From Oscillospiraceae bacterium (GTDB taxonomy: Bacteria; Bacillota; Clostridia; Oscillospirales; Ruminococcaceae), in the NCBI GenBank assembly GCA_020024155.1, contig JAHHUE010000041.1, positions 1 to 14,406 of the forward strand: a DNA stretch of 14,406 nucleotides. Direction: 5' to 3'. The stretch's first letter is position 1, and each line of letters begins with the position of its first letter. The notes below the pieces were generated by a model that was given only the letters and a program-made list of their open reading frames with translations, did no database searches and was not told the DNA's origin. Both the position numbers and the translations under genes were made by a program. Shown here in pieces: positions 8,133 to 14,406 of this stretch.

Positions 8133-9713
8133 CTATATCCTTACTTTATATTCTTTGCTGATTTGTTGTGCAATTCTTACGCCGTCAACAGCAGCACTCA
8201 TTATGCCGCCTGCATATCCTGCACCTTCTCCACAAGGAAAAATACCTTGTATATTACTTTGAAAATTATTGTTTCTGATAATTCTTACCGGAGATGAAGT
8301 TCTTGTTTCAACACCAGTTATAACGCTGTCAGGCAGTGCAAATCCGTTTAATTTTCTGTTCATTGCAACCATACCTTCTTTAAGGCAATCTGAAATATGT
8401 TGTGGAAACAAGTCATTCAAATTACTTTCTGTAATTCCCATAGGATAAGTTGGTGTAACTTTATTTATGTTTAACCCACCTTTACCTTGTAAAAATGTGT
8501 CCACTGTTTGAGCCGGAGCTTTATAGTTTTTTCCACCAAGTTCAAAAGCCTTTTTTTCAAGTTTTCTTTGAAACTCAATAGCTTTTGTAAAATCATTTTC
8601 AAAGTCATCTGGTGTAACAGATACAACAAGAGCACTGTTTGCATTTTTACCATCTCTTGCGTGATAGCTCATACCATTTACAACAACAGTATCTTCTTCG
8701 CTTGCCGCTGCAACAACATTGCCACCAGGACACATACAAAATGTGTAAACACCTCTTGTTTTTGTATGATGTGCAAGTTGATATTCTCCCTTTGGCAAAG
8801 CCTTATGACCTGCCAACGAATGATATAAACCTTTATCAATATCACTTTGCAAGCTTTCTATTCTGACACCTACTGAAAATGGTTTAGACTGCATTTCAAG
8901 GCCTTTTTCTTTAAGCATAAAAAATGTATCTCTTGAACTGTGTCCGGTTGCCAAAACTACAATATTGGTTTTTATTTCTCCATTTTGAGTCGTAACACTT
9001 TTAACTTTTCCGTTTTTAATATTTATATCGGTAAGTTTTGTGCTAAAAAGAACTTTTCCTCCCAGTCGGATAATTTCATTTCTTATGTTCTTTATAACAC
9101 CAACTAATAAATCTGTGCCTATATGTGGTTTTGCAATATACTTTATCTGTTCAGGTGCACCAAATTTAACAAGAGTATTTGTAACAAAATCGCATCTTTC
9201 ATCTCCAATTCTTGTTGTAAGCTTACCGTCAGAAAAAGTGCCTGCACCACCTTCACCAAATTGTATATTACTTCGTGTGTTAAGCTTTCCACCATTTTCA
9301 AAATTTTTAACAGTGGCAGTTCTTTTGTCTATATCTTCCCCTTGTTCAAGAATAATAGGTTTAAAACCTTGTCTTGCAAGAACAAGGCCACAAAATAATC
9401 CGGCAGGTCCAAGTCCACATATAACCGGACTATTCTCCAATTCTTTTTCTCCGTATTCAAGAACAAGAGCTTTTGGCTGTTTTACAGTAACATCTTTGAT
9501 TTTGTTTATAAATAATTTTTCTTTTGAAGGGTCAACAAGATTTACACCTATGCTATAAACAAATTTTATTTGTCCTCTTGCGTCTACAGAAACTTTATGA
9601 ACAAATGCAGACGCAATTTCTTTTTGAGGAATTTTAAGTTTTTTTACACCAATGCTTATTGCTTGTTCTTGAGAAGAGTTAATATCAAGTTTTATATTGT
9701 TTACTATAATCAT
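8133..9713 (-). CDS. FAD-dependent oxidoreductase of the COG2509 type
   Basis: This 526-aa predicted flavoprotein has an N-terminal alpha/beta region of about 90 residues, then a Rossmann FAD-binding motif (GLGPAGL, 100-106), an acidic residue ending the second strand in ILEQGED (121-127), and the family-typical QFGEGGAGTFSDGKL (151-165). The C-terminus has another FAD-contact stretch, FPCGEGAGYAGGI. It is an uncharacterised dehydrogenase family common in Firmicutes, and the substrate is unknown. I chose ATG at 9713: it follows the cdaR stop by 5 nt and gives the usual family N-terminus with a short beta strand. A longer frame from GTG at 9758 would overlap cdaR by 40 nt. No clear ribosome binding site precedes either start, so translation may depend on coupling to cdaR. 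Confidence 0.88.
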   Translation of the reverse strand: MIIVNNIKLDINSSQEQAISIGVKKLKIPQKEIASAFVHKVSVDARGQIKFVYSIGVNLVDPSKEKLFINKIKDVTVKQPKALVLEYGEKELENSPVICGLGPAGLFCGLVLARQGFKPIILEQGEDIDKRTATVKNFENGGKLNTRSNIQFGEGGAGTFSDGKLTTRIGDERCDFVTNTLVKFGAPEQIKYIAKPHIGTDLLVGVIKNIRNEIIRLGGKVLFSTKLTDINIKNGKVKSVTTQNGEIKTNIVVLATGHSSRDTFFMLKEKGLEMQSKPFSVGVRIESLQSDIDKGLYHSLAGHKALPKGEYQLAHHTKTRGVYTFCMCPGGNVVAAASEEDTVVVNGMSYHARDGKNANSALVVSVTPDDFENDFTKAIEFQRKLEKKAFELGGKNYKAPAQTVDTFLQGKGGLNINKVTPTYPMGITESNLNDLFPQHISDCLKEGMVAMNRKLNGFALPDSVITGVETRTSSPVRIIRNNNFQSNIQGIFPCGEGAGYAGGIMSAAVDGVRIAQQISKEYKVRI

Positions 9714-9718
9714 AAATT

Positions 9719-10957
9719 TTAATTTTTTATTGTAACTTGATATGTGCCACGAGCCCACGCTGAATTTGTTGACGGAATAATAATATCCACATCAACAGTT
9801 TGCTGACCTTGTGCCAAAGACACATGTGACATATCAAGTTGGGCAACAACATTACTATCTGAAATTGAATCAATAACAGATTTTTCGCCTACAATCTCAA
9901 CAGAGTTTATAACCTTAGTTATAATTTCAACATCTTGTTGACCCTTATTGAGTATTTGTATTTCTTTAACATCCACTTTCTTTGATTCCATATTTTCAGA
10001 AGATATTGTTGCAGAAATTTCCTTTACATCTTTTATATTTATATATCCGTTTGGAAGCATAATTTTGAAAACATAAGGTTTATCAAATTCAATTTCCTTC
10101 ATATCAATATATCCAGCAACATATTCTGTGATGCTATCGGCAATTTTATTTGGAACTGCAAGTTCTATTGCATCTTGTGAAAGTCTTAAATCAAGTTTTG
10201 ATACATCAAAGCCTGCAGGAACATTTATAAAGTTAATCTTTACAGGTAACTGAATCTCTTTTACAACCGGAATTGTAACTGTAAACTCTGTTTGACCAAA
10301 AGTAAAATATGTGCCATCCATTTCTGTGCCATCAGCATCATAAAAATGCAATTTGGCAGGAAGTTGTGTTGACTGAACTATCTCTTGTGAGTCAACCACA
10401 GCAACAATTTTATTAAGACGATTTATCAATATTTCAGGGCCTTTAACAACCACACTACCTGGTGTAACATACACTCTGTCTATCATATATTGATTATTAA
10501 CAGTTATATTTGATACATCAGCTGTTAAATCAAATTTCTTTTCGACAACACGGTCAAATTTTGCTGACATTTGATAGTTGCTCATAGATTCTATTTGAAA
10601 TTCCATAACAGAAGATGCCTTTATTGCATTTAACGCCAGATTATATGTGCCAACTTCTCTTACGTTAGTAAATTGAGGATATACAATAATATCATCTTTT
10701 GAAAGAGCACCAATAACAGTTCTTGGTCCAGATACAGTCACATCAACAGTTTTAATATCTTGCTCAATTATTTCTATACCCAAATTAACATAAGATGCGT
10801 TATATTCAACATTGATTGGAACATCTTTAATAACAGTTTTTATATCTGTGCTGAAAAAAGTAACAACAACTGTCCATATTGCAATAGCAAATATTAACGA
10901 AACCAAAAATCTTATTTTTGGCGAAGCAAGTGGGTCTTTCATTTTATCCTTTTTCAT
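9719..10957 (-). CDS. cdaR: CdaA regulatory protein CdaR (YbbR-domain protein)
   Basis: This 412-aa membrane-anchored protein has one transmembrane helix near the N-terminus (about 17-36) and a large predicted extracytoplasmic part made of four YbbR-type repeats of about 85-90 residues (about 45-125, 142-230, 235-318, 328-412). Repeat signatures are VSGPRTVIGAL, VKGPEILINRL and IVGEKSVIDSI. In Firmicutes CdaR binds the diadenylate cyclase CdaA and modulates its activity. The start overlaps the end of cdaA by 14 nt. The ATG at 10957 has AGGTGAG 5 nt upstream; an in-frame ATG at 10942 with AAGGA is a reasonable alternative, five residues shorter. Four repeats match the usual size of the family. 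Adjacency to cdaA makes the identification strong. Confidence 0.93.
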   Translation of the reverse strand: MKKDKMKDPLASPKIRFLVSLIFAIAIWTVVVTFFSTDIKTVIKDVPINVEYNASYVNLGIEIIEQDIKTVDVTVSGPRTVIGALSKDDIIVYPQFTNVREVGTYNLALNAIKASSVMEFQIESMSNYQMSAKFDRVVEKKFDLTADVSNITVNNQYMIDRVYVTPGSVVVKGPEILINRLNKIVAVVDSQEIVQSTQLPAKLHFYDADGTEMDGTYFTFGQTEFTVTIPVVKEIQLPVKINFINVPAGFDVSKLDLRLSQDAIELAVPNKIADSITEYVAGYIDMKEIEFDKPYVFKIMLPNGYINIKDVKEISATISSENMESKKVDVKEIQILNKGQQDVEIITKVINSVEIVGEKSVIDSISDSNVVAQLDMSHVSLAQGQQTVDVDIIIPSTNSAWARGTYQVTIKN

Positions 10958-11825
10958 TCACACTCACCTTTCCATCTTTTGTTTTACTGTTTGCTTTTTC
11001 AGATGCATTTATAATTGGGTCTATAAATTCTTTACTTAAAATATTATATAAACTTTGCCTGTTAAGATTTCTTGAAAGAACGCTGTTTTTTGCAACTGAT
11101 ATAATACCTGTTTCTTCACTTACAACAATTGCAACTGCGTCACTTGTTTCACTAAGACCTAATGCAGCTCTATGTCGTGTACCCATATCTTTGCTTATTT
11201 CAAGATTGTCAGACAAAGGCAAAACACATCCTGCAGTAGATATTCTATTATTTTCTATAATCATTGCACCATCGTGTAATGGACTGCCCTCATAAAAAAT
11301 AGTGCCTATCAATTCTGGTGTTATATCTGCATTAACAACAGTGCCACTTCTTTTTATATCACTTAAATTTGTAAATTTCTCCATAACCATAAGTGCACCT
11401 GTGCGTGTTTCGCTCATACTTTTTGCACTATCACAAATGGAAGAAATTGTTTTTCTCAACATTTCTATTTCAATTTCATCAGCCGTTTTCTTTTGAAATT
11501 TCGACAGCGAAAATATGTTTGTTCTGCCCACTTGCTCCAAAACTCTTCTAATTTCTGGCTGAAAGACAACAATTATTGCAACAAAACCAAACTGCAATAG
11601 ATTATTAAGTATAAAAACAACTGACTTTAATCCTACTCTTGCCGAAACAAAATACACCACAATCAATACTGCAATACCTTTTAATAATTGTGCCATTCTT
11701 GTTTTTCTTGATATAGTCAATACTTGATATATAACAAATGTAACTATAAAAACATCTATAACATCCCATATTTCAATTGTTTTAACTATATTTACAAATG
11801 ATGTAATGGCTTTTGTAAAATCCAT
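10944..11825 (-). CDS. cdaA: Membrane diadenylate cyclase CdaA
   Basis: This 293-aa enzyme condenses two ATP into cyclic di-AMP, a second messenger that controls potassium and osmolyte uptake and cell-wall homeostasis. Three transmembrane helices are predicted in the first 90 residues (about 20-38, 48-62, 68-88). The cytoplasmic DAC domain carries both catalytic motifs, DGA (185-187) in SPLHDGAMII and RHR (217-219) in GTRHRAALGL. I start it at ATG 11825, because AGGTGG lies 8 nt upstream; the GTG at 11837 lies inside that ribosome binding site. It is the first gene of the minus-strand array. The standard Firmicute order is cdaA-cdaR-glmM, but here a flavoprotein gene takes the third place. 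Confidence 0.96.
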   Translation of the reverse strand: MDFTKAITSFVNIVKTIEIWDVIDVFIVTFVIYQVLTISRKTRMAQLLKGIAVLIVVYFVSARVGLKSVVFILNNLLQFGFVAIIVVFQPEIRRVLEQVGRTNIFSLSKFQKKTADEIEIEMLRKTISSICDSAKSMSETRTGALMVMEKFTNLSDIKRSGTVVNADITPELIGTIFYEGSPLHDGAMIIENNRISTAGCVLPLSDNLEISKDMGTRHRAALGLSETSDAVAIVVSEETGIISVAKNSVLSRNLNRQSLYNILSKEFIDPIINASEKANSKTKDGKVSVNEKG

Positions 11826-11833
11826 CCTGTAAA

Positions 11834-11839
11834 CCACCT
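11834..11839 (-). promoter_or_regulatory. Ribosome binding site deciding the cdaA start
   Basis: AGGTGG on the minus strand lies 8 nt before the ATG at 11825. Its internal GTG would be an in-frame start for a protein four residues longer, but would have no ribosome binding site of its own. Confidence 0.7.
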
Positions 11840-11844
11840 TTTTT

Positions 11845-11858
11845 ATTTGTATACAAAT
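11845..11858. promoter_or_regulatory. Perfect 14-bp palindrome, candidate operator in cdaA leader
   Basis: ATTTGTATACAAAT is identical to its reverse complement. It lies between the best candidate -10 box (11877-11887) and the cdaA ribosome binding site, at roughly +10 to +30 of the presumed transcript. That is where a repressor could block the minus-strand operon. The symmetric GTATAC core is reminiscent of GntR-type operators, but no such regulator is in the window. In an AT-rich region a chance palindrome cannot be excluded. Confidence 0.35.
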
Positions 11859-11876
11859 TACTTAATTTTGTCGTAT

Positions 11877-11887
11877 ATTATATTATA
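11877..11887 (-). promoter_or_regulatory. Candidate -10 region for the cdaA operon
   Basis: The minus strand carries two overlapping perfect TATAAT hexamers (11887-11882 and 11882-11877), about 50-60 nt before the cdaA start. No good -35 is seen at 16-18 nt upstream, where the sequence resembles AATTAC or CACAAA. In such AT-rich DNA the -10 match alone is weak evidence, but it is the only upstream region available to drive the ten-gene array. Confidence 0.35.
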
Positions 11888-12012
11888 TATTACCATATTT
11901 TTGTGTAATTTAAAAGTTTTTTATAAATATTGTGTTTCTATTTATTCCAAACTTACAAATATTTTTTTGTTTATAGTAATTAAATTATATTAAATATTTT
12001 TTTAAATTATTG

Positions 12013-12041
12013 TTGTATGTTTGACAAAATTATGAGATAAT
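12013..12041 (+). promoter_or_regulatory. Candidate sigma-A promoter for the Cys-rich small protein
   Basis: TTGTAT (12013-12018) is followed after 17 nt by GATAAT (12036-12041), which has an extended -10 TG at 12033-12034. Transcription would start near 12048, about 60 nt before the start codon. A perfect TTGACA at 12021-12026 is an alternative -35, but only poor -10 boxes (around 12043-12050) lie at suitable distance. The intergenic stretch 11838-12109 is otherwise very AT-rich, with no further gene or RNA visible to me. Confidence 0.45.
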
Positions 12042-12109
12042 ATATTTATAAACGCATATATTATATTTACTTTTATGAGTTTAAATGTCAAATTAAGGAG
12101 AATAAAATT

Positions 12110-12382
12110 ATGAAAAAAACACATATTTTTGGACTTATAGCATTTTTATCAGGTGTAGCTGCAACAATTGCAGGTATAGCATACTATCTTAATAAGAAAA
12201 ATAAAGAAGCAGAAGACTATGAAGATATGCTTTACAATGAAGATTATCTTTCTGACTATATGCCAAAGCACGAAGAAGGCTGCTGCTGTGGCGAAAAAGA
12301 ACCTGATGAAGAAGCTTGTGAAGAAAGCTGCTGCTGCGAAAACGGTTGTTGCGAAGAACCAACTGAAAAAACAGAAGAATAA
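12110..12382 (+). CDS. Small membrane-anchored, cysteine- and acid-rich protein
   Basis: This 90-aa protein has a Lys-flanked hydrophobic segment (about 7-27) that should be an N-terminal membrane anchor, then a Lys-rich hinge, then an acidic tail with many Glu and Asp. Nine cysteines fall within residues 58-81, in clusters CCC (58-60), C70, CCC (74-76) and CC (80-81). Such clustering resembles metallothionein-like or Fe-S/heavy-metal-binding tails, but I do not recognise the family and assign no function. An AGGAG site lies 9 nt before the ATG, and a promoter candidate lies upstream, so the gene looks real. With the short positive N-terminus, the Cys-rich tail could be on either side of the membrane. 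It is followed by a repeat, a hairpin and an ABC transporter gene on the same strand. Confidence 0.8.
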   Translation: MKKTHIFGLIAFLSGVAATIAGIAYYLNKKNKEAEDYEDMLYNEDYLSDYMPKHEEGCCCGEKEPDEEACEESCCCENGCCEEPTEKTEE

Positions 12383-12396
12383 TAAATTAAATCTTT

Positions 12397-12432
12397 TATA
12401 TTTATTTTATTAACTATATTTATTTTATTAAC
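12397..12432 (+). repeat. Two tandem copies of an 18-bp repeat
   Basis: TATATTTATTTTATTAAC occurs at 12397-12414 and again, directly adjoining and identical, at 12415-12432. The second copy forms part of the left arm of the hairpin at 12425-12462. Its function is unknown. It may be a simple slippage duplication in AT-rich DNA. Confidence 0.9.
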
Positions 12433-12462
12433 CCGACGGATGTTTTTCTGTCGGGTTAATAA
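12425..12462 (+). other. Long hairpin before the ABC transporter gene
   Basis: A 13-bp perfect stem (12425-12437 with 12450-12462) has a GC core CCCGAC/GTCGGG. Three more pairs, one of them G-U, extend it inward (12438-12440 with 12447-12449), leaving a 6-nt loop. No U run follows on either strand, so it is not a standard intrinsic terminator. It ends 5 nt before the ribosome binding site of the transporter gene. It could act as a weak or Rho-assisted terminator, an mRNA stability element, or a control of transporter translation. Confidence 0.8.
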
Positions 12463-12479
12463 CTTGAAAAGGGGTTTTT

Positions 12480-14216
12480 ATGTCAATTTTTAAAAAATTT
12501 ATATCTTATTATAAACCATACAAGGTTTTATTTTGGGCAGACATATTTTGTGCTGTTATTTTAAGTATAATAGACCTTGCATTTCCACAAATACTTAACT
12601 ATCTTACAAAAAATATTTTTAACCGTTCTAGCCAAGAAATACTTTCAGTTCTTGTGTACATAGCAATCGGACTTTTAATAATGTATCTTATTAAATTTGG
12701 TTGTCAGTATTTTATTGCCAGCTGGGGACATATCACCGGTGCAAGAATTGAAAGCGATATGCGTCACGACATATTTGAACACTACCAAAAATTAAGCTTT
12801 AATTATTATGATAAAAATAACACCGGTGAAATGATGAGTAAAATTGTAAACGACTTATTTGATGTTACTGAGTTTGCTCATCACGGTCCGGAAAATGTTG
12901 CAATTGCCTTTATAAAAATCACAGGTAGTTTCTTTCTTTTAATGTTTGTTAATGTTCCTCTTACACTTTTGCTTATAGCAATATGTGTTATTATGTTTGT
13001 TTTCTGTATTGTTCAAAACAGAAAAATGAACCGTTTATTTATGGAGAACCGTAAAAAAATAGCATCTATAAACTCATCTGTACAAGATTCTCTTGCAGGT
13101 ATAAGAGTTGTTAAAAGCTTTACCGGTGAACAAGTAGAGCAAAGAAAATTTAATATAAGCAATGCTAATTTCTTATCAACAAAAGAAGACAACTATCTTT
13201 GCATTGGTAAATATCATGCTACAAACGGATTTTTCCAAGGAATATTGTACACCTGTGTACTTGTTATAGGTGGATATTGTATTGCAAAAGGCAGTTTACA
13301 AGCAACAGACCTTGCTCTTTACGCTTTGTATATAGGCATATTCCTTAAACCTATTGATATGCTTATTGAATTTACAGAAATGTTTCAAAAAGGATATACA
13401 GGTTTTGCAAGATTTAAAAGTGTTATGGATATAGACCCTGATATTAAAGATGCTCCAGATGCTGTTGAACTTGGCAAAACAGACGGAGAAATTGTATTTA
13501 AAGATGTGAACTTCAATTATGATGATAACGAAAAAGTTTTACACGATATAAATTTAAAAATATGCAGTGGTAAAACAATAGCTCTTGTTGGTCCATCAGG
13601 TGGTGGTAAAACAACAATTTGCAGTCTTATTCCTCGTTTTTATGATGTTACAAATGGCAGTATTTTACTTGATGGTGTTGATATAAGAAAAATCAAATCA
13701 AAAAGCCTTAGAGAAAATATTGGTATTGTTCAGCAAGATGTATATATGTTCTATGGCACAATAAAAGAAAATATTGCTTATGGTAAAGCAAACGCAACTG
13801 ATGAAGAAATTATAGAAGCTGCTAAAAAAGCAAGTATTCACGATTTTATTATGTCATTGCCAGATGGATATAATACATTTGTTGGTGAAAGAGGAACTCG
13901 TTTAAGTGGTGGTCAAAAGCAAAGAATTTCCATTGCAAGAGTATTCTTGAAAAACCCTCCTATACTTATTTTGGACGAAGCAACATCTGCACTTGATAAT
14001 GAAAGCGAAAGACATATACAAAAAAGTCTTGAGGCATTAAGCAAAGGCAGAACAACTTTGGTTATTGCGCATAGATTAAGTACAATTAGAAATGCTGATA
14101 AAATATATGTTATAGAAGACGGCAAAATTAAAGAGGCTGGAAATCATAACGATTTGCTTAAAGCTGATGGACTATACGCTAAATACTATAATATGCAGTT
14201 TGAAAACAATAATTAA
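12480..14216 (+). CDS. ABC exporter half-transporter, membrane and ATPase domains fused
   Basis: This 578-aa exporter-type half-transporter of the MsbA/MdlB/LmrA kind probably works as a homodimer, since no partner gene is adjacent. Six transmembrane helices are expected in residues about 15-300, with hydrophobic stretches near 18-38, 55-75, 145-180 and 250-290. The ATPase domain carries Walker A GPSGGGKT (371-378), a Q-loop near Gln418-419, the signature LSGGQ (475-479), Walker B ILILDE with catalytic Glu500, and switch His531 in IAHRLS. All catalytic elements are intact. The substrate cannot be told from sequence; lipids, peptides or drugs are typical. The ribosome binding site AAAAGGGG ends 5 nt before the ATG. 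An intrinsic terminator follows at 14222-14249. Confidence 0.95.
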   Translation: MSIFKKFISYYKPYKVLFWADIFCAVILSIIDLAFPQILNYLTKNIFNRSSQEILSVLVYIAIGLLIMYLIKFGCQYFIASWGHITGARIESDMRHDIFEHYQKLSFNYYDKNNTGEMMSKIVNDLFDVTEFAHHGPENVAIAFIKITGSFFLLMFVNVPLTLLLIAICVIMFVFCIVQNRKMNRLFMENRKKIASINSSVQDSLAGIRVVKSFTGEQVEQRKFNISNANFLSTKEDNYLCIGKYHATNGFFQGILYTCVLVIGGYCIAKGSLQATDLALYALYIGIFLKPIDMLIEFTEMFQKGYTGFARFKSVMDIDPDIKDAPDAVELGKTDGEIVFKDVNFNYDDNEKVLHDINLKICSGKTIALVGPSGGGKTTICSLIPRFYDVTNGSILLDGVDIRKIKSKSLRENIGIVQQDVYMFYGTIKENIAYGKANATDEEIIEAAKKASIHDFIMSLPDGYNTFVGERGTRLSGGQKQRISIARVFLKNPPILILDEATSALDNESERHIQKSLEALSKGRTTLVIAHRLSTIRNADKIYVIEDGKIKEAGNHNDLLKADGLYAKYYNMQFENNN

Positions 14217-14221
14217 CCTAA

Positions 14222-14255
14222 AAAGCTCTCATTTTATAATGAGAGCTTTAATTTT
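14222..14255 (+). terminator. Intrinsic terminator after the ABC transporter gene
   Basis: A 12-bp perfect stem (14222-14233 with 14238-14249) with a 4-nt loop begins 5 nt after the stop codon at 14214-14216. It is followed by a T-rich tail (TAATTTTAT) on the plus strand. This is a good Rho-independent terminator separating the transporter from the tRNA gene. Confidence 0.85.
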
Positions 14256-14296
14256 ATGTAATAGAAAATAATTTTTGATAAATTTAAAATTAAGTA

Positions 14297-14325
14297 TTGA
14301 CAAGTATATAATTATCTGGTAAAGT
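14297..14325 (+). promoter_or_regulatory. Candidate promoter of the tRNA-fMet gene
   Basis: A perfect TTGACA (14297-14302) is followed after 17 nt by TAAAGT (14320-14325, four of six matching TATAAT), giving a start near 14332, about 24 nt before the tRNA. A second possible pair is TTAAAA (14284-14289) with TATAAT (14307-14312) at 17 nt. The region also has a 10-nt direct repeat AAGTATATAA (14302-14311 and 14322-14331). Confidence 0.5.
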
Positions 14326-14355
14326 ATATAACTGTTGACACAATAATTTATATAT

Positions 14356-14406
<51 letters not shown>

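Noticed and set aside
9040..9558. A 172-codon open frame on the plus strand inside the FAD protein gene
   Set aside because: It is antisense to a strongly conserved flavoprotein. The translation looks like the complement of its codons, and it has no recognisable domain.
9714..9758. Longer start (GTG) for the FAD protein
   Set aside because: It overlaps cdaR, adds 15 residues unlike the family N-terminus, and has no ribosome binding site.
11838..12109. Possible riboswitch or other structured RNA in the divergent intergenic region
   Set aside because: I see only AT-rich sequence, short weak inverted repeats and promoter-like boxes. There are no GC-containing conserved helices such as those of c-di-AMP riboswitches.
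12219..12413. Alternative frame within the Cys-rich small gene giving a Lys/Ala-rich product
   Set aside because: The 12110 frame has the ribosome binding site, a membrane helix and a sensible composition. The other frame is the shifted reading of Glu and Cys codons.

Overview
The window is AT-rich DNA from what looks like a member of the Clostridia (Firmicutes/Bacillota). The evidence is the gene set (cdaA-cdaR, a bifunctional Rel, D-aminoacyl-tRNA deacylase, HemZ, a COG2509-type FAD protein), strong AGGAG-like ribosome binding sites, low GC, and very short intergenic gaps. I cannot assign a genus from sequence alone.

Layout. From about 11825 down to 115, ten genes lie on the minus strand in one tight array: cdaA, cdaR (ybbR), a FAD-dependent oxidoreductase, recJ, rel, dtd, a metallo-beta-lactamase-fold hydrolase, hemZ, a uridine-kinase-family kinase, and a small zinc-ribbon protein. 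Junctions range from a 31-nt overlap to a 23-nt gap. I see no internal terminator, so this is probably one long operon. A strong hairpin with a U-rich tail at 42-76 closes it. An AT-rich divergent intergenic region (11826-12109) holds a candidate -10 box and a perfect 14-bp palindrome ahead of cdaA, and a candidate promoter pointing the other way. On the plus strand follow a 90-aa membrane-anchored, cysteine- and acid-rich small protein, a perfect 18-bp tandem repeat running into a long hairpin, a complete ABC half-transporter (membrane plus ATPase domains), an intrinsic terminator, and the first 51 bases of an initiator tRNA-fMet that runs off the window end.

How the genes work together. The minus-strand array is mainly stress and housekeeping: c-di-AMP synthesis (CdaA/CdaR), (p)ppGpp synthesis and hydrolysis (Rel), recombination repair (RecJ), translation quality control (Dtd), and small-molecule and redox enzymes. 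The most notable organisational point is that the synthases of two nucleotide second messengers, c-di-AMP and (p)ppGpp, appear to share a transcript, while glmM, the usual partner of cdaA-cdaR, is not next to them.

I see no mobile element, CRISPR array, phage gene or clearly new multi-gene system. The least explained items are the Cys-rich membrane miniprotein, the repeat-plus-hairpin downstream of it, the palindrome in the cdaA leader, and the kinase lacking the N-terminal half usual in clostridial relatives. Several start codons were moved from the longest possible reading frame on the basis of ribosome binding sites and family N-termini.
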